Source: Wenjunlia tyrosinilytica (GTDB taxonomy: Bacteria; Actinomycetota; Actinomycetes; Streptomycetales; Streptomycetaceae). Taken from it: 64,000 nucleotides of DNA. Every line of letters starts with the position of its first letter. The first letter of the stretch is position 1. The notes below the pieces were generated by a model. That model was not told the origin of the DNA, did not search any database, and saw nothing but the letters and a program-made list of their open reading frames with translations. The stretch is taken from the NCBI RefSeq assembly GCF_014646055.1, contig NZ_BMMS01000018.1:62001-126000 (forward strand), in the 5' to 3' direction. The position numbers and the translations under genes were made by a program. Positions 26,212 to 35,184 of the stretch are shown here, one piece after another.

Positions 26212-27249
26212 TCAATGTTGCCGGTCCGTGTCCCACTCCGGGCTGCGCCCGCCGCCCCGTCCTCGGCGGGCCACCCACCCCTTCTCGTACGCGTGCCAGC
26301 CCAGTTGGAGGCGGGTGGTCACCTGCGCCAGCTCCATCAGCCGTTTCACCCGGCGCTGCACCGTGCGCAGGCCCAGATCCAGCTGCTTGGCGACCGAGGT
26401 GTCCGTGAACCCGGCCAGCAGAAGGGACAGGATCTGCAGGTCCACCCCGTCCGGCACCCGCCTTCCCTCCTGCACCACCGCGTCGCCGTCGGCGAGGTGG
26501 ACCGGCTGCGCCCGCGCCCACACCGCGTCGAACAGGCTCAGCAGGGAGTCGAGCAACCCGCTGGCGTGCACCACCAGCGCGTTCGGCTCCACGGCGTCCT
26601 GGACGAGGGGGACCATGCCCAGCGAGCGGTCCACGACGACGAGCCTGGTGGGCACCTTGTCCGCCACTCGGATGCCCATCCCCCGCTCCAGGGCCGCCCG
26701 CAGTCCCGTGATGCCGCCGGGGTCGGCGAGCACATCCCGTTCCACGACCATCCGTGACCGCACTCCCCGGCCGCAGGCCTGTGCCGGTGCGTCGTCGTGA
26801 GGCCCGTCCGGGACCACGGGAGCCTCGGTCACCAGCGCGCAGACCTCCTCGGCCGCTCCCTGCCGCAACTGCTCGAAACGGTGCCGCACCGCCTCGGTGC
26901 CGGTCACCACCTCGACCAGGTCGTGCGCCTCCCGGCCCGTCGCGCCCGAGCGGTACTCACGGGCCAGGGCCCGCGTGGCCGCCTCCGCCTGCTCCAGCCC
27001 CTGCCTCTGCCGGCTCAGCAGCGCCCCCAGCGCCACCGCCGGAGGCGCCGCCACATACCGGTCCGGCCGACCGGAGGAGTGAGCGGCCAGTCCGTGCTGT
27101 TCCAGCCTGTGCAGCGTCCGCAGGATGTCGTCCTCGGCATGTCCGAGCCTGCGGGCCAGATCGGCCACGTCGGCCGCGCCGAGGCCGACAAGTGTCCTGT
27201 AGGTGGTCTCTTCGATCTCGTCGAGGCCGACCGCGCCGAGCACCGGCAT
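26212..27249 (-). CDS. LuxR-type transcriptional regulator with N-terminal TrmB-like HTH
   Basis: A 345-aa regulator. An N-terminal winged-helix-like segment (GLGAADVADLARRLGHAEDD) is followed by a helical linker, a middle domain with VVVDRSLGMVPL and a C-terminal LuxR/NarL HTH (LSLLLAGFTDTSVAKQLDLG, then RTVQRRVKRLM). The ATG at 27249 and a GTG at 27243 both fit the upstream GGGGGAGGG. It is divergent from the PP2C gene. The regulator at 57028 has the same layout. Confidence 0.85.
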   Translation of the reverse strand: MPVLGAVGLDEIEETTYRTLVGLGAADVADLARRLGHAEDDILRTLHRLEQHGLAAHSSGRPDRYVAAPPAVALGALLSRQRQGLEQAEAATRALAREYRSGATGREAHDLVEVVTGTEAVRHRFEQLRQGAAEEVCALVTEAPVVPDGPHDDAPAQACGRGVRSRMVVERDVLADPGGITGLRAALERGMGIRVADKVPTRLVVVDRSLGMVPLVQDAVEPNALVVHASGLLDSLLSLFDAVWARAQPVHLADGDAVVQEGRRVPDGVDLQILSLLLAGFTDTSVAKQLDLGLRTVQRRVKRLMELAQVTTRLQLGWHAYEKGWVARRGRGGGRSPEWDTDRQH

Positions 27250-27409
27250 TCCCTCCCCCAAGTCCCGCGTCCGTCACGCTCCCCGTGTGGCGGTTCGCGG
27301 CCATGGCGCAAACCCGCCGTCGGAGCATCTTCCCTCCAGGTGCGTGTTCTGTGCCAGTCTCCTCGTCGTTCGCCTCCTCACCGGGCCGCCCTCTGTGGAC
27401 AATAGGTGC

Positions 27410-28771
27410 ATGAGCCAGCAGGGGGACCCGCATCACGGCGAGGACGAGTGGTGGCAGCAGCTCTACGGAGCGGCCCAGCGAGACACCGTTCCCGAGCCGG
27501 GCCAGGAGAGCGTCGACAAGCACTTCGACGCCGTGCGGACGGTGATGGACGGGGGACGGACCACGGACGGCGACGACCATCGGGGCGACGACCTCGACGA
27601 CTTGCCGGACGACGGCCTGCACGACGGTGGCGTGCCGGACGACCGCTCGCCGGACGACGGCCTGCAGGACGACGGCCTGCAGGACGACGACTTCCAGGAC
27701 GGCGACTTGCGGGAGGACGGCTTCCCGGACACGCCGCCGGGCCCCGTGCCCGAACAGCGCACCGATCCCTACCGGGCGCCCGCGACGCTGCGCCTGCGTA
27801 CCGTCTCCGCCCCGCAGGGACAGGACCCCGGCCGGGGACGGGACGCCGGTCAGGCGCACGACCCCGGCCGAGGACAGGCGTCCGGCCCGGCGGCGGGGAA
27901 GCGGCCCCCGCCCGCCTACGTCGGCGACCGGCCGCCCACTTACGCCCCCGAGCCAACCGCCTGGCCCGCCGCGGATCCCGAGGACATGGAGTCGCTCACC
28001 CCCGACACCGTGGTCGACGGCGCCCAGTACGGGCCGCTGACCCTGCGTGCCGCCTCCGTCCGCGGAGACTCCGCCCGCTACCGGGGACAGCCGCGCAGGG
28101 ACGCCATGCTGACGGTTCGTTTCGGGGAGGGCGACAGCGCACTGCTCCTGCTCGCGGTCGCCTGCGGGGAGCGGACCGGTGAGGATTCCCACCTGGCCGC
28201 CCGCGAGGCCTGCCGCTGGATAGCCTCGGCGGTCGGACGGCACAGCGACCGCCTCGCCGAGGACATACGGGCCGCGCGCCGAGGCTCGCTGAAGTCGGGG
28301 CTCCAGCGGCTGACCGACCGCTGCCTCGGCCAGCTGCGGCTGCGCGCCCGTGAGCTGGGCTTCGAGCCGGAGGAGTACACCGCCGGACTGCGCTGCCTCC
28401 TGCTGCCCGCCGACCGGCAGTGCCGCACCCGGGTGTTCTTCGGCGTCGGCGACGGCGGACTGTTCCGCCTGCGCGACGGGGAGTGGCAGGACCTCGATCC
28501 CGTGCGCGACCCGCGGGCCGAGGAGACCGGTGGGGAGGTCCATCGGAGTTTCCGCTTCCGTGCCTCGGTGGGCCGCCCGGGTGACGCACTGCTGCTGTGC
28601 ACACAGGGGCTGGCCTCGGTCCTGCGCGCGGAGCCCGACCTCGTCGGCCTGCTGGCCGAGCGCTGGTCCGGCGGCACCGCGCCGGGACTGGTCGACTTCC
28701 TGCGGGACACCCAGATACGGGCCAAGGGCTACGCCGACGACCGGACGAGCGCCGCCGCCTGGGAGGCATGA
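27410..28771 (+). CDS. PP2C-family serine/threonine phosphatase-like protein
   Basis: A 453-aa protein. The C-terminal half (from about 195) resembles a protein phosphatase 2C domain: RDAMLTVRFGEGDSALLLLAVACG, GVGDGGLFRLRDGEW and GDALLLCTQGL. The N-terminal 180 residues are disordered. They include an Asp-rich repeat coded by imperfect 15-bp units (27597-27725) and Pro/Gly/Arg-rich sequence. It resembles the PP2C-like proteins of actinobacterial regulatory clusters. Catalytic metal-binding Asp residues are not all obvious, so activity is uncertain. Confidence 0.75.
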   Translation: MSQQGDPHHGEDEWWQQLYGAAQRDTVPEPGQESVDKHFDAVRTVMDGGRTTDGDDHRGDDLDDLPDDGLHDGGVPDDRSPDDGLQDDGLQDDDFQDGDLREDGFPDTPPGPVPEQRTDPYRAPATLRLRTVSAPQGQDPGRGRDAGQAHDPGRGQASGPAAGKRPPPAYVGDRPPTYAPEPTAWPAADPEDMESLTPDTVVDGAQYGPLTLRAASVRGDSARYRGQPRRDAMLTVRFGEGDSALLLLAVACGERTGEDSHLAAREACRWIASAVGRHSDRLAEDIRAARRGSLKSGLQRLTDRCLGQLRLRARELGFEPEEYTAGLRCLLLPADRQCRTRVFFGVGDGGLFRLRDGEWQDLDPVRDPRAEETGGEVHRSFRFRASVGRPGDALLLCTQGLASVLRAEPDLVGLLAERWSGGTAPGLVDFLRDTQIRAKGYADDRTSAAAWEA

Positions 28772-28891
28772 CGGAACCGTTTGGCGAAGGCCGGTGACGA
28801 GGCGGTGCGCCCGAGGTGGTGCCGTCCGGGCTCGCGTGTGTACATGGAGTGAGGTACCCGACACCGCCAGACCCGCCCGGAGGGATGACCG

Positions 28892-30634
28892 ATGGCCAAG
28901 CAGACCGTCGCCGAGCAGTTCGTCGACATCCTCGTGCGCGCCGGAGTGCAGCGTCTCTACGGGGTCGTGGGGGACAGCCTCAATCCGGTCGTGGACGCCA
29001 TTCGGCGCAATGCCGCCATCGACTGGGTGCAGGTGCGCCACGAGGAGGCGGCGGCCTTCGCGGCCGGGGCGCAGGCCCAGCTCACCGGGAGGCTCGCGGT
29101 CTGCGCCGGCTCCTGCGGCCCCGGCAACGTCCACCTGATCAACGGTCTCTACGACGCCCACCGCAGCATGGCGCCCGTCCTCGCGCTCGCCTCCCACATC
29201 CCCAGCAGTGAGATCGGCACCGGCTACTTCCAGGAGACCCACCCGGACCGGCTGTTCAGCGAGTGCAGCCACTACAGCGAACTCATCTCCAGCCCCGGGC
29301 AGATGCCGCGTGTCCTCCAGACCGCCATCCAGCACGCGGTGGGACGTGGCGGGGTCAGTGTCGTGGCGCTGCCCGGCGACATCGCCGCCCAGCAGGCGCC
29401 ACAGCGCAGCATCGAGCACGCCATGGTCACCGAGCGGCCGACGGCGCGCCCCGGTGACGCCGAGATCGACCGCCTTGCCCGGATGGTCGACGACGCCGAC
29501 CGGGTCACCCTCTTCTGCGGCAGCGGCACGGCGGGGGCGCACGACGAGGTGATGACCTTCGCCGAGCGGGTGAAGTCCCCTGTGGGGCACGCCCTGCGCG
29601 GCAAGGAGCACATCCAGTACGACAACCCCTACGACGTCGGGATGAGCGGTCTGCTCGGCTACGGAGCCGCCTACGAGGCGATGCACGAGTGCGACCTGCT
29701 GATCCTGCTCGGCACCGACTTCCCGTACAACGCGTTCCTGCCCGACGACGTGGCGATCGTCCAGGTCGATGTGCGCCCGGAACACCTCGGCCGCCGCTCC
29801 AAGCTGGACCTGGCGGTGTGGGGCGATGTCCGGGAGACCCTGCGCTGCCTGACGCCGAGGGTGCGGCCCAAGCAGGACCGCCGGTTCCTGGACCGGATGC
29901 TGAACAAGCACGCCGAGGCGCTCGAAGGCGTCATCAAGGCGTACACCCGCAAGGTGGACAAGCACATCCCGATCCACCCGGAGTACGTGGCCTCGATCCT
30001 CGACGAGGAGGCCGACGAGGACGCGGTGTTCACCGTGGACACCGGGATGTGCAATGTGTGGGCGGCCCGCTATCTGACGCCCAACGGCAGGCGCCGGGTC
30101 ATCGGCTCCTTCACCCACGGCTCGATGGCCAACGCCATGCCGCAGGCGATCGGCGCCCAGTTCCTCGACCGCGACCGCCAGATCATCTCCATGTCCGGCG
30201 ACGGCGGCTTCTCCATGCTGATGGGCGACTTCCTCACCCTCGTCCAGTACCGACTGCCGGTGAAGATCGTCCTGTTCAACAACTCCTCGCTCGGCATGGT
30301 GGAGTTGGAGATGCTCGTCGCCGGACTGCCCGCCTACGGCACGCACAACGTCAACCCCGACTTCGCCGCCATCGCCAGGGCCGCCGGCGCCTACGGTGTG
30401 CGCGTGGAGAAGCCCAAGCAGTTGCGGGACGCGCTGCGCGGCGCTTTCGACCACAAGGGACCGGCGCTCGTCGACATCGTCACCGATCCCAACGCCCTGT
30501 CCATCCCCCCGAAGATCACCGGGGACCAGCTCAGCGGCTTCGCGCTGTCCATGGGCAAGATGGTGCTCGACGGAGGCGTAGGCCGCATGGTGCAGATGGC
30601 CCGCTCGAACATCCGGAACATCCCGCGCCCCTGA
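28892..30634 (+). CDS. poxB: Thiamine-pyrophosphate enzyme, pyruvate oxidase/dehydrogenase (quinone) type
   Basis: A 580-aa ThDP- and FAD-dependent enzyme of the acetolactate synthase/pyruvate oxidase superfamily. The N-terminal ThDP pyrimidine domain has the catalytic Glu in VRHEEAAAFAAGAQAQL. A central FAD-type domain follows. The C-terminal pyrophosphate domain has GDGGFSMLMGDF...NNSSLGM. The best fit is PoxB, which converts pyruvate to acetate and CO2 with electrons to quinone. The ATG at 28892 is preceded by GGAGGGATGACCG. Confidence 0.92.
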   Translation: MAKQTVAEQFVDILVRAGVQRLYGVVGDSLNPVVDAIRRNAAIDWVQVRHEEAAAFAAGAQAQLTGRLAVCAGSCGPGNVHLINGLYDAHRSMAPVLALASHIPSSEIGTGYFQETHPDRLFSECSHYSELISSPGQMPRVLQTAIQHAVGRGGVSVVALPGDIAAQQAPQRSIEHAMVTERPTARPGDAEIDRLARMVDDADRVTLFCGSGTAGAHDEVMTFAERVKSPVGHALRGKEHIQYDNPYDVGMSGLLGYGAAYEAMHECDLLILLGTDFPYNAFLPDDVAIVQVDVRPEHLGRRSKLDLAVWGDVRETLRCLTPRVRPKQDRRFLDRMLNKHAEALEGVIKAYTRKVDKHIPIHPEYVASILDEEADEDAVFTVDTGMCNVWAARYLTPNGRRRVIGSFTHGSMANAMPQAIGAQFLDRDRQIISMSGDGGFSMLMGDFLTLVQYRLPVKIVLFNNSSLGMVELEMLVAGLPAYGTHNVNPDFAAIARAAGAYGVRVEKPKQLRDALRGAFDHKGPALVDIVTDPNALSIPPKITGDQLSGFALSMGKMVLDGGVGRMVQMARSNIRNIPRP

Positions 30635-30708
30635 CGCCCACCAGTGCGCGGGGTGGATCTGGCCAAAATGCCCCAGCCGGGACATTGAGGGACTGGACCA
30701 ACGACCCG

Positions 30709-31185
30709 ATGGGCATCCATCTCGTCAAGATGTTCGACGCGTACTGGACGGGCACGAGTCGGGGAGTGGGGCGAGAAATGGACGCGCCGGGCGTCAGACG
30801 GCTGCACAGGTATGTGCAGCGGGCCGACCTCAAGGCGGTCGCCGACGTACGACGCATGCTGCGGGACGCGTTACTGCAGTGGGGCGCCGAGGAGTTGACG
30901 GAGACCGCGGAGTTGCTGACCAGCGAACTGGTCACCAACGCGCTCGTCCACACCGACGACGACGCCCTCTTCGTGGCCGTGCTCACCGGGGAGGGCCCGG
31001 CCCGCCGCCTGAGAGTGGAGGTCCGCGACGACACTCCCCACCGGGCGTATCTGCGCCATCCCGACGGCTTCGCGGTCTCCGGTCGCGGGCTGCTGCTCGT
31101 CCAGAGCCTGGCCGACGCCTGGGGGACGCGAGCGCATGGAGGGGGCAAGGCCATCTGGTTCGAACTCACCGAGAGACCCGACTGA
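30709..31185 (+). CDS. ATP-binding protein, anti-sigma-factor/RsbW-like histidine-kinase fold
   Basis: A 158-aa GHKL-type ATPase of the serine-kinase anti-sigma class common in Streptomyces. The N-box is in LTSELVTNALVH, and the G boxes are DDTPHRA and SGRGLLLVQSLAD. A TTG at 30685 is an alternative start. Codon 55 is TTA, so full expression should need the bldA leucyl-tRNA. It sits 74 bp after poxB and upstream of the conflict-type operon. It may control a sigma factor, which is not in this window. Confidence 0.88.
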   Translation: MGIHLVKMFDAYWTGTSRGVGREMDAPGVRRLHRYVQRADLKAVADVRRMLRDALLQWGAEELTETAELLTSELVTNALVHTDDDALFVAVLTGEGPARRLRVEVRDDTPHRAYLRHPDGFAVSGRGLLLVQSLADAWGTRAHGGGKAIWFELTERPD

Positions 31186-31248
31186 GCCCCTGCGGCTGAC
31201 TTACTGTCACCGGCACAGCGTCAAAAGCTTGTTGAAGACGACGCCGAT

Positions 31249-31268
31249 CGGAATGGTTTACCACTCCG
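31249..31268. promoter_or_regulatory. Inverted repeat upstream of the hydrolase-VMAP operon
   Basis: CGGAATGG and CCACTCCG flank TTTA, matching as inverted half-sites at 7 of 8 positions. A TTGAAG -35-like box lies just upstream (31232). It is a candidate promoter/operator for the operon that starts at 31336. The remaining 31186-31335 spacer shows nothing else. Confidence 0.35.
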
Positions 31269-31335
31269 ATGCATTACTCTTCCCTCGCGACCGCGTGCTC
31301 GATGAGAGGATTCCCCGGTCGGTGAGGGGGGGTCC

Positions 31336-32514
31336 ATGACGACAGTGGTGTTCATCCATGGCACAGGTGTGCGCGAGCTGCGCTACGGCCAGGCGCTGGA
31401 CCGCATCCGCCGGGGGCTGTCGCGTCACCGTCCCGACCTGACCGTGAGCCCCTGCTACTGGGGCGGCACCCTGGGCTCGCGCCTCGGAGCCGACGGTCGG
31501 TCGGTCCCCGGCCTCGGCCCCGCCGACGACTTCAGCGAGCAGGACCGGGAACGGGCCCGCTGGGCGATGCTGTACGACCGGCCCCTGTACGAGCTGGAAC
31601 TGCTCGAGGTCGCCGGGGGACGCCCGCCACGGATGACTCCGGGAGGCCGGGAGCCGGGAGCGGAGCTCGCCGAGCGGCTCGAGGCGTGCGCCGAACAGCC
31701 CGAGGTGCGTGGGGCGTTCGAGGCAGCGGGACTGGACGAGGGCCCCTCCCCGGCCGTGGCCGCCGTCGCCGGCTCGCGCGCCTGCCGAGCCGCCCTGGCC
31801 CGCCTGGAGGAGGACACCGCGGCCGTCCGCGGCATGCTCGCCCGGGCCGTCACCGCCCAGGCGCTGGCCCAGGTCGACGGCGGCCCGGGAACCGTCGACC
31901 CCGGCGCACGCGACGCCGTCGTGGGCGCGCTGCTCGACGCCCTCGGCGGCGACGAGTACGGAATCGGCGAGGTCGGGGCGAAGGTCCTGCGGACCGCGGG
32001 AGCGCTCGCCCTCCAGTTCGGCGGCGACCGCCTTGTGGTGAACCGGCGCGGCGACTGGACCGAGGAGCGGCATCCCCTGGCGGGGGACGTGATGGCGTAT
32101 CTCGCCCGCGGGGGAGGGATACGCGACTTCATCGCGGAGCGGGTCCGGGCCGTCGAGGGCCCCGTCGCGCTGCTCGCCCACAGCCTCGGCGGGGTCGCCG
32201 CCGTGGACCTCCTCGTCCAACAGGAGCTGCCCCAGGTGGAGTTGCTGGTGACGGTCGGGTCGCAGGCGCCCTTCCTCTACGAGTTGGACGCACTGCCGTG
32301 CCTGCCGTTCCCGACCGCCCTGCCCGCCCGCTTCCCCCGCTGGGTCAATGTCTTCGACCGCCGCGACCTCCTGTCGTACCTGGCGCGGCCGGTCTTCCCC
32401 GGGAGGGCGGAAGATGTCGAAGTCGACAACGGACAGCCTGTCACCACCGCCCACAGTGGGTACTGGAACAACGAGAGTATCTACCGGTTGCTCGCGAGCG
32501 AGGTGCGAGCGTGA
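31336..32514 (+). CDS. Alpha/beta-hydrolase-like protein, first gene of the VMAP operon
   Basis: A 392-aa protein with an N-terminal strand and oxyanion loop FIHGTG (His8) and a nucleophile elbow AHSLGG (Ser283). A candidate catalytic His is near the C-terminus. The middle about 200 residues are an unusual Ala/Glu/Arg-rich helical insertion. No signal peptide is seen, so it acts in the cytoplasm. The ATG at 31336 has GAGGGGGG upstream. It is 28 bp from the VMAP gene. It could be a lipase or esterase effector of the neighbouring conflict system, but this is inference. Confidence 0.75.
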   Translation: MTTVVFIHGTGVRELRYGQALDRIRRGLSRHRPDLTVSPCYWGGTLGSRLGADGRSVPGLGPADDFSEQDRERARWAMLYDRPLYELELLEVAGGRPPRMTPGGREPGAELAERLEACAEQPEVRGAFEAAGLDEGPSPAVAAVAGSRACRAALARLEEDTAAVRGMLARAVTAQALAQVDGGPGTVDPGARDAVVGALLDALGGDEYGIGEVGAKVLRTAGALALQFGGDRLVVNRRGDWTEERHPLAGDVMAYLARGGGIRDFIAERVRAVEGPVALLAHSLGGVAAVDLLVQQELPQVELLVTVGSQAPFLYELDALPCLPFPTALPARFPRWVNVFDRRDLLSYLARPVFPGRAEDVEVDNGQPVTTAHSGYWNNESIYRLLASEVRA

Positions 32515-32542
32515 CCGCCATGATGGGCGTTCGGGGGGCAAC

Positions 32543-34027
32543 GTGCCTGGTCAGGACGGGCGATCGTTTCGGCTCAGGATTTTGATGAAGACGGCTCGCG
32601 TGCTCGAGGCATGCCCGACGGTCAAGGACGCGACCAGCAGGCAGCTGTGGCTCGAAATGGTGGAAGAGGAGTTGGGACAGCGGCTCGACCTACGCAATCA
32701 GACCCGGCTGCGCCCCCTGGTGGTGGAGCTGACCAGGACATGTGCCGCGATACCCGCCGGGCTGGACGTGCTCGTCGATGTGCTCGCGGCGCTGGAGGGC
32801 GAGTCGTCGAGGGAGGTCAGCGGGCTGCGCTCGCTGATGGACGAGTGGAGCGCGGTGGAGTTCTTCGCCGACGCCGACTGGACGCTGCTGCAGCAGACCC
32901 TGAACGAGGTCACCGTGCGCGGCCACGTGGCGCTCGGCGAGGCGGCGACGGAGGGGCGCGTCCGCATACCGCCGCGCTGCACCGACGCCTGGACCTGCTT
33001 CGCCTTCCTGACGGGCGTCAACAGCCCCTCCGGCACGCTGCCGCCCAGCATGGTCTTCCTCGAACTGCTGGCGGAGCAGATCGAGGACCCGGTCGGCGTG
33101 CGCGTGCTGCGGCAGTGGAACCAGCGGTGGGCGCACCGCTGGAACCTCACCGCGGAACTGGAGAACACCCGTTGGCGCCGCTCCCCGGAGAAGCCGGAGC
33201 CCGCCTCGACGGCGAGGCTGATCATCCAGCTCGACCCCGACGGTGTGGACCCCGACTCCTACACGCTGTCGTACTGGCAGGAGTGGGACGCCGCCGGCCG
33301 GCACTGCGAACGGGGCGAGGACAGGCTGGTGAAGCGGGAGGACCTGGAACTCGTGGTGGAGGAACTGGTCGAGCGGATGGAGGACTCATGGGCCGAGCGG
33401 TCGAGTCCCGTGTGGCTGGAGTTCTTCCTTCCGTGGGAGCTTCTCAACGCCCCGGTGGAATGGTGGGCGAAGGAAACGCGTTCTGACTTACCGTCGCCCC
33501 TGATCGGCGACTACCCGATCATCGTGCGCAGTCTGGAGAGGCTGCGTATGCGCAAGTGGCACCGTCCCTGGCGGCAGCGGTGGCAGCATCTGACCAACCG
33601 CCCGGCCGACAGCCGCGCACACTGGAGCAACCCCGTCGGTGAGGATCATGTGCAGCGCCTGGAGATGGAATTGAAGGCGGACGACCACCTGGTCTCCCTG
33701 GTGCTCAGCGAGCCCCCGCTGCCCGACGGCGGCACGGGCCAGCAGGAGGTGCTGGTGGCCCTGCGAGCAGGCCTGCCGGTGATCATATGGAACCGCGAGG
33801 ACTGCTCCACGGAGGCCTTCCGGGCCGTGGTCGCGGAACTTTTGGCCGATGCGGGTCTGGCCAACCTCCCGGGCCATGCACGACAGTTGAAGCTCGACGC
33901 TTCGCGTCTGGATCCCGTGCACCCAGCCAGTCGCGCCGCTAGGAACCTGACAGTTCTCTGGGACGACCCAGGACGGCAACCGGGAGGCCGCGACGCCTCC
34001 GGGTTCTTGGGAGAGGGGTGGCGTTGA
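32543..34027 (+). CDS. VMAP protein: effector-associated domain plus VMAP-C
   Basis: A 494-aa protein of the vWA-MoxR-associated type. Residues about 9-98 form an effector-associated domain (EAD2-like). The first 15 core residues, LRILMKTARVLEACP, align without gaps with LRALTAFVEALLELP in the caspase at 41863-43062. The C-terminal half has VMAP-C hallmarks such as LEFFLPWELLNAPVEWW, a YPIIVRSLERLR segment and LRAGLPVIIW. I chose GTG 32543 over ATG 32585 because the later start would cut into the aligned EAD. Codon 316 is TTA. The stop overlaps the MoxR start (TGATG). Confidence 0.8.
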   Translation: MPGQDGRSFRLRILMKTARVLEACPTVKDATSRQLWLEMVEEELGQRLDLRNQTRLRPLVVELTRTCAAIPAGLDVLVDVLAALEGESSREVSGLRSLMDEWSAVEFFADADWTLLQQTLNEVTVRGHVALGEAATEGRVRIPPRCTDAWTCFAFLTGVNSPSGTLPPSMVFLELLAEQIEDPVGVRVLRQWNQRWAHRWNLTAELENTRWRRSPEKPEPASTARLIIQLDPDGVDPDSYTLSYWQEWDAAGRHCERGEDRLVKREDLELVVEELVERMEDSWAERSSPVWLEFFLPWELLNAPVEWWAKETRSDLPSPLIGDYPIIVRSLERLRMRKWHRPWRQRWQHLTNRPADSRAHWSNPVGEDHVQRLEMELKADDHLVSLVLSEPPLPDGGTGQQEVLVALRAGLPVIIWNREDCSTEAFRAVVAELLADAGLANLPGHARQLKLDASRLDPVHPASRAARNLTVLWDDPGRQPGGRDASGFLGEGWR

Positions 34028-35184
34028 TGACGGGCAACGCTACCGGTGACGCCGCACACCAGGAGCGGCATTCGAACGGGGACACCGCGCGGGCCGGACA
34101 GCAGTGGTGGCTGTACCAGGGGACGGGCCTTCCCCTGCCCCGGGATGTGCGCGACGCCAAGTGGCCCGAGCCCCCGCACTGGAGGAACTTCGACGGCGGT
34201 CCCGACCTCCCGCCACCCCCGGACGACCGGGCCGAGGTCGACCGCAGGCTCGGTGAGCAGGCCCTTCCGTTCCGTGTGGACCCGCACGAGGTCTCGATGG
34301 TGAACGCGGCCCTGTATCTGCGCAGACCGCTCCTCGTGACAGGGCGCCCGGGGTCCGGCAAGTCGAGCCTGGCCTTTCGTATAGCCCGCGAACTGCGGCT
34401 GGGCCGCGTGCTCAAGTGGCCGATCACCAGCCGGACAAGGCTTCGTTCGGGTCTGTACGAATTCGACACCGTGGGGAGGGCCCAGGCATCCGGCCAGTAC
34501 TGGGCCAGGGTGGCCGCGATGGGCGGAGTGGCGGCGCTGTCGGAGTCCGCGGAGGAGGACGAGCCGTCCGGAGCCCGGGCGGACCGGCACGACCACGTGG
34601 GCGACTACCTTCACCTGGGTCCGCTGGGGACCGCTCTCCTTCCGCAGAAGCTGCCGAGGGTCCTCCTCATCGACGAGCTGGACAAAAGCGACATAGATCT
34701 GCCGAACGACCTGCTCAACATCTTCGAGGACGGGGAGTTCGCCGTCCCGGAACTCGTTCGGGTGAGGGATCGTACCCCCGAGGTGAACGTCCATTCCGCA
34801 GATCCGAACAGAAGGGTCCAGGTCAGGGATGGAATTGTTCGGTGTCATGCGTTTCCGGTCGTCGTTATTACATCCAATGGCGAAAGGGAGTTTCCGGCTC
34901 CGTTCCTCCGCCGCTGTCTGACACTGGAAATGAGCGATCCCGATGAGGAAGCATTGGCCGCCATGGTGGCAGCGCACTTCCCCTCCGGGCTCGATGAATC
35001 GGCCACGGACCTGATCAGGGCCTTCCTCAGCCGGGGGGAGCGGGTGGGCGGCCTCGCCGCCGACCAGCTGTTGAACGCCGTGTACCTCGCGACCTCGGGC
35101 GGGATCCGCACCGACCACGACGACGAGACCTGGCAGGCCGTACTCGAGGCGATCTGGCACCGGCTGTCACCGGCAGGGCCCTGA
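34027..35184 (+). CDS. MoxR-type AAA+ ATPase
   Basis: A 385-aa AAA+ ATPase. Walker A is GRPGSGKSS and Walker B is VLLIDELDKSD. The sensor-1 asparagine is in VVVITSNGEREFP and an arginine finger follows in APFLRRC. It is the NTP-dependent switch of the vWA-MoxR-VMAP trio. MoxR ATPases work as chaperones or assembly factors with vWA partners. It is coupled to both neighbours by one-base TGATG overlaps, implying fixed stoichiometry. A GTG at 34018 is an alternative start. Confidence 0.9.
   Translation: MTGNATGDAAHQERHSNGDTARAGQQWWLYQGTGLPLPRDVRDAKWPEPPHWRNFDGGPDLPPPPDDRAEVDRRLGEQALPFRVDPHEVSMVNAALYLRRPLLVTGRPGSGKSSLAFRIARELRLGRVLKWPITSRTRLRSGLYEFDTVGRAQASGQYWARVAAMGGVAALSESAEEDEPSGARADRHDHVGDYLHLGPLGTALLPQKLPRVLLIDELDKSDIDLPNDLLNIFEDGEFAVPELVRVRDRTPEVNVHSADPNRRVQVRDGIVRCHAFPVVVITSNGEREFPAPFLRRCLTLEMSDPDEEALAAMVAAHFPSGLDESATDLIRAFLSRGERVGGLAADQLLNAVYLATSGGIRTDHDDETWQAVLEAIWHRLSPAGP

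Noticed and set aside
26957-30685. Open minus-strand frame of about 1240 codons antisense to the PP2C and poxB genes
   Set aside because: It is the GC-rich shadow of clear plus-strand genes and shows no protein family features.
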